Positions 1-8,102 are shown, counted from the first letter of the stretch. The stretch: 59,407 nucleotides of DNA from Candidatus Bathyarchaeota archaeon (GCA_029881805.1 JAOULW010000011.1:1-59407); one strand, 5' to 3'. The notes: generated by a model not told the origin, from the sequence alone. Made by a program: numbers and translations.

Positions 1-759
1 CAAATCACTTCTGAGGTTGGAGGGCTGCCTCCTGAAACTGTGAGCGGGACCGAGAAACGTTCCTGCTGTGAAGCTTGGAAAGTCTTGATTTCAGCCCTGC
101 GGAAAAATGTCGTTGATGGTTCTGTTATGGTGCCTAGAGATGAAGCGTCTTTTCAATCAAGAAAGGAAATTTGGAATCAGACGGTAAGAGAGATGACGGA
201 TCTGTATGGTGAAAAGATGAGTGAGGTGTATTTGGAACAGTTGGTTAACTTACGTACAAGAGCCGAGTTTACAAGAATAATGTATCAACATGCAGCACTC
301 AAACAGTTTGAAAGGAGTCAAGGATATGATTTTGTATTACCTAGCAAGTTTATCATAAATTATGATGAAGATGGAGAGTTTGCAAGACAATTATGGTTGA
401 GTGAGTATGTGCCAAGTATGATGAGTGTCATTGATGACATCACTCATTTTGCCCACTCGTGGAGAGGCAGAAGAATTGCGACTAGTACTCAAAGAGGCGA
501 GGAGATTATTCTAAAACGATTAGAAAAAGGACCAGCAGATCATGGTGAACTTGAAAAGCTTGTTAGGGAAGCTGGCATAACGGCATCATTACTCAACAAT
601 TACATTCTTCCTGGCCTGATTCGTAAAGGTTTGATCTGTAAGCCTACCGGCTACAAACTCTACCGGGTGAGAGACTGTAAAAACTGCCAATATAGGGAAA
701 CTTGTCCACATAAGGAAAACGAAAATCAAAGATCTGCAGGAGGTGGTCTTCATGGATGA
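1..759 (+). CDS. Winged-helix protein with C-terminal Cys cluster (5' partial)
   Basis: The frame is open from the first base, so the true start probably lies outside the window; a GTG at 40 is the first internal candidate start. The protein is soluble. About 80 residues before the C-terminus is a winged-helix-like stretch (RGEEIILKRLEKG, then a hydrophobic recognition-helix region ending in GLICKPTGYKLY). It is followed by a small Cys/His cluster, CKNCQYRETCPH, which looks like a metal-binding finger. I do not recognise the family. The next gene overlaps its end by 4 bases and is also winged-helix-like, so the two are probably co-expressed. A role in DNA binding is inference from the fold only. 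Confidence 0.6.
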   Translation, partial: QITSEVGGLPPETVSGTEKRSCCEAWKVLISALRKNVVDGSVMVPRDEASFQSRKEIWNQTVREMTDLYGEKMSEVYLEQLVNLRTRAEFTRIMYQHAALKQFERSQGYDFVLPSKFIINYDEDGEFARQLWLSEYVPSMMSVIDDITHFAHSWRGRRIATSTQRGEEIILKRLEKGPADHGELEKLVREAGITASLLNNYILPGLIRKGLICKPTGYKLYRVRDCKNCQYRETCPHKENENQRSAGGGLHG

Positions 760-1121
760 ACGTGTTAATTCCGTTGACGAATGGAAACAAATGCTTTTTT
801 GATCGTTTGACAGGGGAGTGCGAAGAGTTAGTACCTATTAGTCGCTCCAACTTGCCACACGGGCAGATCATGAGAAGACTTTTTTTGGTTGTGCCCACGA
901 TCGTTTCTAGGCATCCTGAAGGGATAATTGATGATGATCTCTTGAGAGAGTTGGAACAAAGGGGAATCAGTTGCTTTAAAGGAACTCTTACAGAAGTCTG
1001 CAAAAGGCTCGAAGCTGCAGGTTTACTGAAAATAGAAGAATGGAAAGAATCCTACTGGTCCGGAGATTATCTTTCAAGAAAAAACAGACGCAAGTACTTC
1101 ACAAAAGAAAATGAAGGCTAA
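756..1121 (+). CDS. Small winged-helix-like hypothetical protein
   Basis: A 121-residue soluble protein whose ATG overlaps the stop of the preceding gene by 4 bases, the usual sign of translational coupling. The middle (about residues 40-95) reads like a winged helix: a helix-rich start (RRLFLVVPTIVSRHPEGI), an acidic LLRELEQRGI helix, and a putative recognition segment around KGTLTEVCKRLEAAGLL. The C-terminus is basic (SRKNRRKYFTKENEG). No enzyme motif is seen. It probably works with the upstream Cys-cluster protein, but the target is unknown. Confidence 0.55.
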   Translation: MNVLIPLTNGNKCFFDRLTGECEELVPISRSNLPHGQIMRRLFLVVPTIVSRHPEGIIDDDLLRELEQRGISCFKGTLTEVCKRLEAAGLLKIEEWKESYWSGDYLSRKNRRKYFTKENEG

Positions 1122-1461
1122 AACTATCTTTGACGTCGGAGGTTTTTAACTTTCTCTTTCTAAATTAAGAAAAATTTTAGAAACTTTCATTTTTTATCTA
1201 GTTTAGAATCCTAGAAAGTTAGAAACCAAACAATGCCTACTGACTACTGAAGACTACTCATTGAACCGCGATTTTTTTCATGAGACAACTTGAACAAATA
1301 TGATACTTTGCTAAACACGACTTCGCTGTGCCATGTTTTTTGCGAATGCACGTGTTTACAAAACATTAACTTTACACGTGAACAATGATCATTACACTAA
1401 AAATGATTCTAAGAAACAATATAAAAATGATGTCATGATAATAACTAGGCGAGATGTTGGT
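1122..1461. other. AT-rich intergenic spacer before the nuclease gene
   Basis: There is no convincing gene. The stretch 1150-1225 is strongly AT-rich and carries an imperfect near-repeat (TTTTAGAAACTTTC, then CCTAGAAAGTTAGAAACC). Its 3' end holds the probable promoter of the nuclease that starts at 1462. An upstream extension of that frame to 1333 exists but reads through the TATA-like box, so I treat it as non-coding. Confidence 0.5.
1419..1426 (+). promoter_or_regulatory. Archaeal TATA-like box for the 1462 nuclease gene
   Basis: ATATAAAA lies about 36 bases before the ATG at 1462. With the usual archaeal spacing of about 25 bases this places transcription start near 1447-1450, giving a short leader. 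It is the main reason for choosing the start at 1462 over the upstream in-frame ATG at 1333. Confidence 0.4.
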
Positions 1462-2004
1462 ATGTCCAAGATTAACTTTTTTGACAAGATCGCACAATAT
1501 CTCTTAACTGCTCTCAAGATTTCTGGTGACAAAAGAATAGCGCCATATTGCGCGGAGTACCTAGTCGCCAAAAATCTATCTCTGAATGGACATGATGTAG
1601 AAGTTCTTCAAAAGAAACGTGGACCGGACATTCACCTTAAAGACATAGGAAAGTACATTGAAGTAAAATCTGGTCATAGCGATCTCTTGTATTGGGATTG
1701 TGGCGCTTCTTTCTACAATGGAGATAGCATAAAGAAACATAAGTTTGACTATTGCATATTTGTTGTATTCAACAATCTTGAACCTAGGGAGTTTCTCATT
1801 TTCAGTGTAGAGGAACTAAGAGAAGTTGCTGAGAAACCACGACCGTATCCCACCACCGCATTTCCAAACAATCGGTGCGTGTTGTTTTGGTATGGCAATC
1901 CTAAGAAATATAAAGAAAATGTGAAAGGAGACAATTTAGAAATTGAGGTTCAACTTCATCAGCATCCGGAGCAGTTCATAGACAGATGGGACAAAATAAA
2001 ATGA
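1462..2004 (+). CDS. PD-(D/E)XK nuclease-like protein
   Basis: A protein of about 180 residues with the core of the PD-(D/E)XK nuclease superfamily. An N-terminal helical segment is followed by a basic, glycine-containing strand, then GPDIHLKD (the PD aspartate), and IEVKSG (the E-x-K pair) about ten residues later. These are the expected metal-binding and catalytic residues. A restriction- or repair-type DNA endonuclease is likely; an RNA or resolvase role is not excluded. The C-terminal third (ending in QHPEQFIDRWDKIK) is not recognised. The gene converges on another PD-(D/E)XK-like gene on the opposite strand, the stops being 9 bases apart. No methyltransferase is nearby, so a classical type II pair is not supported. 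Confidence 0.7.
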   Translation: MSKINFFDKIAQYLLTALKISGDKRIAPYCAEYLVAKNLSLNGHDVEVLQKKRGPDIHLKDIGKYIEVKSGHSDLLYWDCGASFYNGDSIKKHKFDYCIFVVFNNLEPREFLIFSVEELREVAEKPRPYPTTAFPNNRCVLFWYGNPKKYKENVKGDNLEIEVQLHQHPEQFIDRWDKIK

Positions 2005-2013
2005 AGTACGCTA

Positions 2014-2949
2014 CTATATTGTATGTTTGTGAAATTCGACGCTATATTTCCGACAGAAATTCTTGATATAATCGGGAATCAACCACGCAATCATAATCGC
2101 TTCCACATGTGATGAAGTGATAGGCAATCCGAGTTCTGCACACTTCAGTATCTTGTATTTTAATGCTTGGAAACAACCAGGTAATGGATTTGTCGTTTCT
2201 ATCTCAACGACTGCGTAACGATTGCCTGAAAGGTTAAAGACAATATCTGCTACGTCTCCAGACGGAAAGATGTATTCCAATTTTGTCTCTTCTACACCTT
2301 TTAATCCAATGGAACCAGGATTTTCTGCTATGAACCTCTTAAGTTTCTTGTGTTCTGCGCCTTCGCCTCCTGGTCCATATTTTCTGACTATGGGATTTCT
2401 TTGTATTCTAACGATATTTTCTTTAGCCTTACTTGTGTTAATATCCAGTTCTATCAGATCATTCCAGCGTCCTGTGTTAAATTCAACTTTAGACAGAGCG
2501 TTATTAAATCCATTAAGGCGACGTGGCAGGTGAAAAGATTTGTCATACTCAAATTTACCAATCCAATCAACATCTCTTACGTGATCAAAAAATATGTGCT
2601 CAGCAGAAAGTTCTTTCTTATATTGATAATTGTCATTGAGGATTTCTGCAATGCCTAGAAGAGAATCCCAACCATCGAGAACAAGAACAATGTCCCCAAT
2701 TTGCATTTCTCTGCAAAACAAGTCGAATTGTCTAACCCAAATCTTGGATAATCTATTTTTGACATATTCCCGTATCTTGTTCCAGCTATTCGTAACTATT
2801 CTAGGAGAATCGAGACCGATCTGCTTGTTCTCTTTCGCGTAATTCCAAAGCCTAATTTTTTCGCGTCCATTGTAACTCAAATGCATTATGTAGAAATAGT
2901 CCTTGCTTGTTTTGAAAAGAAATTCTTTAAGTTTCATGTTTTCACTCAT
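2014..2949 (-). CDS. PUA/EVE-like domain fused to NucS/DUF91-like nuclease
   Basis: A 311-residue protein with two apparent modules. Residues about 1-165 resemble a PUA/EVE-like base-binding fold (GDIVLVLDGWDSLLGIAEI, then a HVRDVDWIGKFEYD-type strand). Residues about 195-290 carry a PD-(D/E)XK core: a helix with GEGAEHKKLKRFIAENP, PSGDVADIVF (aspartate), and YAVVEIETT (the E-x-E/K position), followed by a helix QALKYK. This resembles the C-terminal nuclease of NucS/DUF91-type proteins. Fusing a modified-base or flipped-base reader to a nuclease is the architecture of several modification-dependent restriction enzymes, so a type IV-like defence or a repair role is the inference. The lysine of the usual ExK is replaced by Thr in the EIETT stretch, so activity needs a test. 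Confidence 0.65.
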   Translation of the reverse strand: MSENMKLKEFLFKTSKDYFYIMHLSYNGREKIRLWNYAKENKQIGLDSPRIVTNSWNKIREYVKNRLSKIWVRQFDLFCREMQIGDIVLVLDGWDSLLGIAEILNDNYQYKKELSAEHIFFDHVRDVDWIGKFEYDKSFHLPRRLNGFNNALSKVEFNTGRWNDLIELDINTSKAKENIVRIQRNPIVRKYGPGGEGAEHKKLKRFIAENPGSIGLKGVEETKLEYIFPSGDVADIVFNLSGNRYAVVEIETTNPLPGCFQALKYKILKCAELGLPITSSHVEAIMIAWLIPDYIKNFCRKYSVEFHKHTI

Positions 2950-3330
2950 CCTACCCCTAATTATCCCTCTCAGTTGCAGATAAATAATCGATAGTAAAAT
3001 ACTACAATCAGCTTGTTCACTGAAATGGTGGGTTTCTCAGGCTTCGTTTTCTGCGCGCTTCGCGCGCTTAACTGCCTCTCTTCAGTCTCTTAGTTCTCTT
3101 CAGCCTCTCTGTTCATCAATTTCATTTTCTACTATAGTCTCTAACATCTTGTACGATACCGACAATATTGAAATACGACAAGATTCTATATTATCTTACG
3201 TAACGGACTGGTTTAAATCAAGGATGCGATTGAGTGGGATTAGAAACAAAACAGAAATTCGAAAAAACTGCAAAATGTCAATATTTTCAAGAAATATCTT
3301 CAAAACACAATTCTTCACATAACGTTTTGT
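2950..3330. other. Non-coding spacer with a GCGCGC hairpin
   Basis: No gene is supported. A perfect hairpin (GCGCGC-TTC-GCGCGC) sits at 3053-3067. It is followed by pyrimidine-rich repeats of a CTCTTCAG-like unit at about 3077-3105. The hairpin could end transcripts or be structural; nothing decides it. Confidence 0.4.
3053..3067. repeat. Perfect 6-bp stem hairpin GCGCGC-TTC-GCGCGC
   Basis: A short inverted repeat with a 3-base loop, standing out in AT-rich surroundings. GCGCGC words recur in other spacers here (near 4436, 4539, 7401 and 7452). No poly-T follows on either strand, so it is not a clear terminator. Confidence 0.5.
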
Positions 3331-3419
3331 TGGCGCGGGGTGCGGGATTTGAACCCGCGCGGCCATCACTGACCACAGGCTTAGCAGGCCTGCCCCCTAC
3401 CAGGCTAGGGCAACCCCGC
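3331..3419 (-). tRNA. tRNA-Ser (anticodon GCT), CCA encoded
   Basis: Read on the minus strand, the acceptor GCGGGGT pairs with ACCCCGC. The anticodon arm is CAGGC-CTGCTAA-GCCTG with anticodon GCT (serine, AGC/AGU codons). A long class II variable arm follows, and the T arm is GCGGG-TTCAAAT-CCCGC. The discriminator is G, as usual for archaeal tRNA-Ser, and the next three bases are CCA (3333-3331). There is no intron. Confidence 0.95.
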
Positions 3420-3733
3420 AAAGGTATCCCTAAAATCTACCTTTAGTCGCTTCAAGTGACTTTTGGTCTTGGTAGACTTTAGATCATGAGCTATTTTTGT
3501 CTTTTGTGGGAAGCTAGGAGACTAAGCAAAGCGCACGCAACTATCCCCTAACTCACTTTCTTCGTCTTTTCCAAGAGTCATTTGACAGATTCTGTAAACG
3601 CACGCGCCACTATGAAATCCAACCAGAGAAACAATAGCCCGATCTATATGCGTCTCTTGAATTTCCCTCTATAACGCACACATAAAGTATTTAATTCTCT
3701 GGGCTGAATTCTAGGGTTAAGGTGGCTTGAAAA
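3420..3733. other. Spacer between tRNA-Ser and the flavoprotein gene
   Basis: No gene is visible. A TATA-like stretch AGTATTTAAT at about 3687-3696 lies roughly 38-47 bases before the GTG start at 3734 and fits a promoter for it. Confidence 0.4.
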
Positions 3734-4363
3734 GTGAAGGTTGTTGGCATTGTTGGCAGTACTAGGCGTGAGGGCAACACTGAGATTCTAACTCAAATAG
3801 CCCTGGAAGAAATAAAGAAGGAAGGCATAGAAGCAGAACTAATCAGTTTGGCTGGTAAGAGAATAGCGCCCTGCGACGGCTGCAGAAGCTGCATAGAAAC
3901 TGGAAAATGCCACATCAAAGACGACTTCGATTCTGTATTCGCTAAGATGAAGGAAGCCGATGGCATCATACTTGCTACCCCGGTTTATTATGGCGCGGCC
4001 ACCCCACAAATCGTCAGTCTCATCAGCAGATTCTACTCAACCGAGAACAAACCGCTAAAACGCAAAGTAGGCGGACCCATCGTCATAGCCCGCAGAGCAG
4101 GACACAACTTCACTTTGGCGCAGCTCATGTTCTTCTTCATGATCAGCGAAATGATCGTACCCGGCTCATCATACTGGAACATAGCCTTCGGACGCCAAAA
4201 AGGAGACGTCCTCAAAGACAAAGAAGGAATCACCACAATCAAAAACTTCGCCCACAACATGGTCTGGCTACTAAAAAAGACACACGCAAAGCCCACCCGT
4301 ACTCCGCGGAAAGCCATTCGGAGAACGTCCAAGGAAAGATCTCACTCACAAATCAAGAAGTGA
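3734..4363 (+). CDS. Iron-sulfur flavoprotein / NADPH-dependent FMN reductase family
   Basis: A 209-residue flavodoxin-fold protein. The FMN phosphate loop is at the N-terminus (GSTRREGNTE, residues about 8-17), and there is a second flavin-binding segment ATPVYYGAATPQ near residue 82. A compact cysteine cluster CDGCRSCIETGKC (C-x2-C-x2-C-x5-C) at about residue 47 is the signature of Isf-type iron-sulfur flavoproteins, which carry a [4Fe-4S] cluster and move electrons between ferredoxin and FMN. It is cytosolic. The C-terminal 30 residues are very basic (KPTRTPRKAIRRTSKERS) and unusual for the family. It starts at GTG and stands alone with a probable own promoter. The physiological substrate is unknown; oxidative-stress or quinone reduction are options. 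Confidence 0.85.
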   Translation: MKVVGIVGSTRREGNTEILTQIALEEIKKEGIEAELISLAGKRIAPCDGCRSCIETGKCHIKDDFDSVFAKMKEADGIILATPVYYGAATPQIVSLISRFYSTENKPLKRKVGGPIVIARRAGHNFTLAQLMFFFMISEMIVPGSSYWNIAFGRQKGDVLKDKEGITTIKNFAHNMVWLLKKTHAKPTRTPRKAIRRTSKERSHSQIKK

Positions 4364-4877
4364 ATCGACCCATCACAGGGGTTATCTATTAGAGGATTGC
4401 CGATCAATCACTTGTTTCTTTGACCATGCAATCAGCGCGCGCATTCCACGATTGGAAAATTGACGTATCACAGTCTAATTTTCAGCCTTTTCTCGGAAGC
4501 ATTGCGGTAACAGAACAATACGGTTTGGCGCCCCGTCGCGCGCGCAATTTCGGGAGATATCTCCACTGGGGGAAAGGATTCAAATCCCGGCGACCACCGC
4601 ACAGCAAAACTTGGGATAGACCTTCAGATGATCTTATAAGTGTATGGAGCATGGATGGTCTGGAAGGAGAAAAAGGCGTTAAGTGTAATTGCTGTTTTGG
4701 CAATCGTTCTTGGAGTAGCTTTACTGTTTAATGAAGTTTTCAAGAGATTGAATCTACCTTCAGATGTTGGACAGATATTGGGGGATTAAATCCTTGGTGT
4801 CCCGATCATAAAATCGTTCATCTTTCAGAGTAGTGAATCATTTGAAATCGTCGACCCGCTTGCAACACTTGCCTCGT
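4364..4877. other. Long spacer with palindrome and tRNA-like remnant
   Basis: An open frame at 4420-4731 exists, but its composition and residue pattern do not look like a protein, and I do not call it. The stretch holds GCGCGC words, a perfect 12-bp palindrome GGAGATATCTCC (4553-4564) that is repeated at 7880-7891, and a tRNA-3'-end-like string around 4577-4600 (GGATTCAAATCCCGGCGACC). The tRNA-like T arm does not pair properly, so it is not a functional tRNA. It may be a degraded copy. Confidence 0.45.
4548..4565. repeat. 18-bp intergenic repeat with perfect palindrome, copy 1
   Basis: TTTCGGGAGATATCTCCA is identical to the copy at 7875-7892. The core GGAGATATCTCC is a perfect 12-bp palindrome, suited to a dimeric DNA-binding protein. 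Both copies lie in gene-free DNA. Confidence 0.7.
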
Positions 4878-5399
4878 TCAGCCTGACGATTGATTGACAA
4901 CAAGGAATTTCTGCATCCAGATGACATCGAATTCCTTTCCAAACTTTGTGCCTATTCTTTTGAAACTTCCACAGCGTTTGAAACCGTTTTTCCTATGAAA
5001 ACGCAAGCTTTGTTCATTTAACGAAGAGATGTTTGCAAGCAGTGTAGTGATATTGTTCTCACGGGCATCTTTTTCAAGCCGTTTCAGTAGTTCGGTACCG
5101 AGCCCCCTTCTAGTGTGTTCTGGAAGTATAAAATATGATATTTCAGCTGTCTGTCTAAACGTGTCTCTGTTCCTGTAGGGCTGAAGAAACCCAAAACCCA
5201 CTACTTTTCTCGATTCAGCAGATTCTACCACGTAAAAAGGAAGATCGACAGAAGCCCTCCTTAGTTTGCTGTAGAAATCAGGACCAGCTTTCATGGTTTC
5301 GTATGATGCAAAGCTGTTTTCCACGAAATAGTTGAAGATTGAAGCTATTGATCCTGCATCTTCTTCAACCGTTTTTCTAATAGAATAAGTTAGCTTCAC
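4878..5399 (-). CDS. GNAT N-acetyltransferase, phosphinothricin-type
   Basis: A 173-residue GNAT protein. The acetyl-CoA-binding motif A is visible as ILPEHTRRGLGTELL (about residues 92-106). Upstream is AEISYF, and downstream motif B reads SLNEQSLRFHRKNGFKRCGSF. The N-terminus (IRKTVEEDAGSIASIFNYF) and the FASYET segment match the Bar/Pat and MnaT-like branch, which acetylates phosphinothricin, methionine sulfone or related amino acids in known members. The natural substrate here is unknown. It is monocistronic, with a 140-base spacer to the MFS gene on the same strand. Confidence 0.85.
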   Translation of the reverse strand: MKLTYSIRKTVEEDAGSIASIFNYFVENSFASYETMKAGPDFYSKLRRASVDLPFYVVESAESRKVVGFGFLQPYRNRDTFRQTAEISYFILPEHTRRGLGTELLKRLEKDARENNITTLLANISSLNEQSLRFHRKNGFKRCGSFKRIGTKFGKEFDVIWMQKFLVVNQSSG

Positions 5400-5539
5400 T
5401 GTTCAATCCCTCTACTCAAAGACCAATACCTTCGGAAACAGCAATAAAGGCTTGACTGCTCTTTTCCGATTTTTTCATTAATTTCCGAATGTTATTGCCC
5501 GCCAGCCTCATATATGATCCACTTAACAAGCGCGTAAGG

Positions 5540-6781
5540 CTATTCTTCTCTTCTTTCTGGTTCTCTCACTAGTAGAAGTGTTAGCGCAAATGCAGGCAAG
5601 ACTGTTGCTGTTGCGATCAGAAACGGTGCCTGCGGAGACACATGCTCGTACAAGTATCCACCTACGAAGCTGCCTGCTGCCATTATTATGAAAGTGACGA
5701 AGTTGATGAAGCCGCTCACTTTTCCCCGCTGCTCCTTGGGCGTCAAGTCAGTCTGCAATGCTTGGAAGGAAGCCATTAGCATAACTTGTCCAGTGCCTAA
5801 AAGAATGAGCGAAGCAATGACTCTTTCCAGATCTCCGTAGACAAAAAGCCACATCGACAAGCCAAACATAAGTATAGACGCCAGAATAGGAATTTTGCGC
5901 TTGATCTTGTCCACAAGCTTGCCCACTGGTATGGCCAGGATTATAGTTGTTACAGGAATAGCGGCAACGACTAAGGCCCACACAACCTCGTCGATGAGAA
6001 GAACTTTTGTCGCGTAGACGGCTGTCAAGAGAAAGGTTGATGAGAACCCAATGATCATCACTGAGAATGACAGAAACAGATAGACCAACGACCGCGGCAA
6101 TTCCTTCCAAACGCTTACGCTTTTTCTCAGAGCTGTTGGATAGCTTTGCAGTATCTCTTTTAGGCTGGGTTTGGAGGCGTTTACAATTGTTTCTTTAAGG
6201 AAGAAAAACCTGAAAAACGCTGCAAACAAAAAGAGCACAACTACGATTCCATAAGCTATCCGCATGCCATCAATTAATCCGAATCGTGCTCGCAAGAGAG
6301 CAGCAACAACTGGGCTTGGAGTCGTGGAAGCGCTTGATATTAACATAGTTATGCTGAATCCCATACCTCTTCGCTCGGGCGGTAGCGAGTCAGAGACCAT
6401 CGCGGTCAAGGCTGGCTGATAAACTGAGTTGAAGATGCTCATCAACACAACGCCGATTAGCACAACTGGCCATGAAGGTGCAATTGCATAGAGTATGAAG
6501 CTGAGCGCTACGCCAAAGGTCATAGTCGAGATGAGCCACTTTCTTCCATATTTGTCGGCCAAGTAGCCTCCAGGAAACTGCAGCGAAGCCAACGCAAGAA
6601 ACTGAGAAAGACCCACAACGCCCAGAATAGTCTCGGTCGCGCCGAGTCCGAGCACATAAAGACTGAAATACGCGGCTGGCAGTTCACTGGCAAAATCCAC
6701 GATTATCCAGCTCGTTAGCAGGACTGCATAGTTTCCCCTAACGAACGAGAATTCCCGCTTTAGAGTTCCAAGAAAGTCCAA
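5540..6781 (-). CDS. Major facilitator superfamily transporter
   Basis: A 413-residue protein with about twelve hydrophobic segments. The MFS signature after the second helix is clear (GGYLADKYGRKW, residues about 72-83), and a second GKLVDKIKRK loop between helices 8 and 9 is the half-repeat. The central cytosolic loop (about residues 205-225) is basic and polar. It starts at TTG. Substrate cannot be told from sequence; a drug or metabolite efflux role is the generic expectation. The neighbours (an acetyltransferase and a small membrane protein on the same strand) have their own spacers, so no operon is claimed. Confidence 0.88.
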   Translation of the reverse strand: MDFLGTLKREFSFVRGNYAVLLTSWIIVDFASELPAAYFSLYVLGLGATETILGVVGLSQFLALASLQFPGGYLADKYGRKWLISTMTFGVALSFILYAIAPSWPVVLIGVVLMSIFNSVYQPALTAMVSDSLPPERRGMGFSITMLISSASTTPSPVVAALLRARFGLIDGMRIAYGIVVVLFLFAAFFRFFFLKETIVNASKPSLKEILQSYPTALRKSVSVWKELPRSLVYLFLSFSVMIIGFSSTFLLTAVYATKVLLIDEVVWALVVAAIPVTTIILAIPVGKLVDKIKRKIPILASILMFGLSMWLFVYGDLERVIASLILLGTGQVMLMASFQALQTDLTPKEQRGKVSGFINFVTFIIMAAGSFVGGYLYEHVSPQAPFLIATATVLPAFALTLLLVREPERREE

Positions 6782-6919
6782 GCTTCTTCATCTTCCAAGA
6801 GCGCTTCCAAGAAGGTAACAAATATCCTATTTTAGTGTTCGGATGGAAAACACCAAAACAATGAATCAGCACAGCCTAGTCTAGAAATTTCTCCGATAAC
6901 AGAAAAAAAGGAGGTTATG

Positions 6920-7297
6920 TTATTTCTTTGCGAGTCCAAGTGCTCCGCCGATTATTCCCAATATTAGGCCTATGATCAGTCCGCCTGCCGTAAAGAACAA
7001 GCTAATAATAGAGAAGACTATCACAAGTATGCCGCCGATTGTTTCTTTTCCTGGCATGTATATTAGAATAGCACCGACTATCACAATGATACCCATGACT
7101 AATCCGATTCCGCCCCAAACCGCTACGACAGTACTGAAAAAGCCCGCTCCAAAACCGCCCATGTATTCTTCGAACCCTGCCATCAAAGAACCAGCAGCTA
7201 TTAACATCATAGCAACGACCGCATCTATGATTCCGGCTATGAGCGAAATAATGAATCCTGCTGTAGCCTTTCCCATTGGTTTGACTTCTTGTGTCAA
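6920..7297 (-). CDS. Small four-helix membrane protein
   Basis: A 125-residue, almost wholly hydrophobic protein with about three to four transmembrane helices (residues about 10-40, 48-80, 86-122). Glycine is very frequent, as in GLIIGLILGIIGGALGLAKK at the end. It resembles small DUF4064-like membrane proteins of archaea and bacteria, with no known function. The start is the TTG at 7297, chosen because GGAGG lies seven bases upstream. The ATG at residue 8 would leave that site too far away. Confidence 0.75.
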   Translation of the reverse strand: MTQEVKPMGKATAGFIISLIAGIIDAVVAMMLIAAGSLMAGFEEYMGGFGAGFFSTVVAVWGGIGLVMGIIVIVGAILIYMPGKETIGGILVIVFSIISLFFTAGGLIIGLILGIIGGALGLAKK

Positions 7298-7332
7298 GGT
7301 TTTTCCTCCTTTTGAATAGTACTGACCTGTAC

Positions 7333-7341
7333 AAATATAAA
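7333..7341 (-). promoter_or_regulatory. TATA box for the small membrane protein gene
   Basis: On the minus strand TTTATATTT is followed by about 20 bases, an AAAGGAGG ribosome site (7307-7314) and the TTG start at 7297. This spacing is what archaeal TATA-TBP promoters show. Confidence 0.5.
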
Positions 7342-7928
7342 TTCTATCATTTTCTATTCAAATCTAATGCGCAGACTTCATGTTTAAATTGCCAAAACAG
7401 TGCGCGCGACAGCAAAAACTTCAATGAGACTGAGTTGTGAAAAATCGAAATGCGCGCACGCTAGTCTAATAGCCAGAGCGACCAAGTTCATTTCGTATTG
7501 GTTTCAAGCAATCACTAACACCACTCAAAACCTGTGTTAAGTGAGGTTAAGAAGGAAACCCACTTCTTGTAGTTGCATTTTGACCACTGCAATACGCGTC
7601 TAAGAGTTTATAAGTGTGTCTCAATTTTTCAAATACGACTCTTAGGTCTAGGAGGCTGTGGCGAAAATTGGCGGCGAAGATTCGATCTACAGGCATGTTG
7701 GCCTTCACTTTTGTCTGTGTTGGTCAGGTGTTTTCACCACTTGGCACTGAGTCGATTTTGATTTGGCTTGTTTGTAATAATTGAGAAAGTCCTGTTTCTT
7801 AGTAGCCATTGATTTTCTGTTATTTTCGTTATCGGTATGATATTTCAATGTTTTTATCGCTTGTTTGTCGTGTTTTCGGGAGATATCTCCATTTAATGAC
7901 GTTCTGGAGGAAGGTAGCAATTCTTCAA
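7342..7928. other. Long spacer with inverted repeats; no supported gene
   Basis: An 8-bp inverted repeat GTGCGCGC (7400-7407) and GCGCGCAC (7452-7459) is separated by 44 bases. A second weaker pair, GTCTAAGAGT near 7600 and ACTCTTAGGTC near 7638, could fold. The 18-bp palindromic repeat copy lies at 7875-7892. Short frames here have unconvincing composition. Confidence 0.4.
7875..7892. repeat. 18-bp intergenic repeat with perfect palindrome, copy 2
   Basis: Identical to 4548-4565. It lies 37 bases beyond the stop of the small membrane gene at 7929-8102, which reads toward it on the minus strand. Confidence 0.7.
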
Positions 7929-8102
7929 TTACTTTTTACCTAGAAGATAAAGAAGTACTGCAGGAGCCGCTCCGAATAGCAATATCTTCCAAGCTATGTA
8001 GAGTGGCCAAAGTTCTTGAGGCAACATGCTAAGACCTAATGGTATGGTTGCCATTCCTAATCCAATACTAGAGGCAACAATCCATATTTGTCTCAGTTTC
8101 AT
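7929..8102 (-). CDS. 57-residue membrane protein
   Basis: A short gene read directly from the minus strand: ATG at 8102, TAA at 7931-7929. The product begins MKLRQIWIVASSIGLGMA and ends LLYLLGKK. It has two hydrophobic helices (about residues 6-27 and 34-53) joined by a short LPQELWPLY turn, with basic ends, a typical small inner-membrane hairpin. A purine-rich AAAAAGGGCG lies about 6 bases upstream of the start. The family is not recognised. Confidence 0.6.
   Translation of the reverse strand: MKLRQIWIVASSIGLGMATIPLGLSMLPQELWPLYIAWKILLFGAAPAVLLYLLGKK

Noticed and set aside
4503-4601. tRNA-like stretch: TGCGGT...ACCGCA ends pair and GGATTCAAATCCCGG resembles a T arm
   Set aside because: The T stem does not pair with five bases, and no anticodon arm or D arm fits. 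At most a decayed remnant.
4420-4731. 103-residue open frame in the long spacer
   Set aside because: No ribosome site, Arg/Ser-heavy composition without domain pattern, and it runs through the palindrome and tRNA-like string.
7400-7459. GTGCGCGC/GCGCGCAC inverted repeat considered as a transposon end or CRISPR-like unit
   Set aside because: A single pair, no transposase, no target duplication and no repetition at regular spacing.
7705-7920. 71-residue minus-strand frame (or 34 residues from an inner ATG)
   Set aside because: Polar low-complexity composition, no Shine-Dalgarno site, and it contains the intergenic palindromic repeat.
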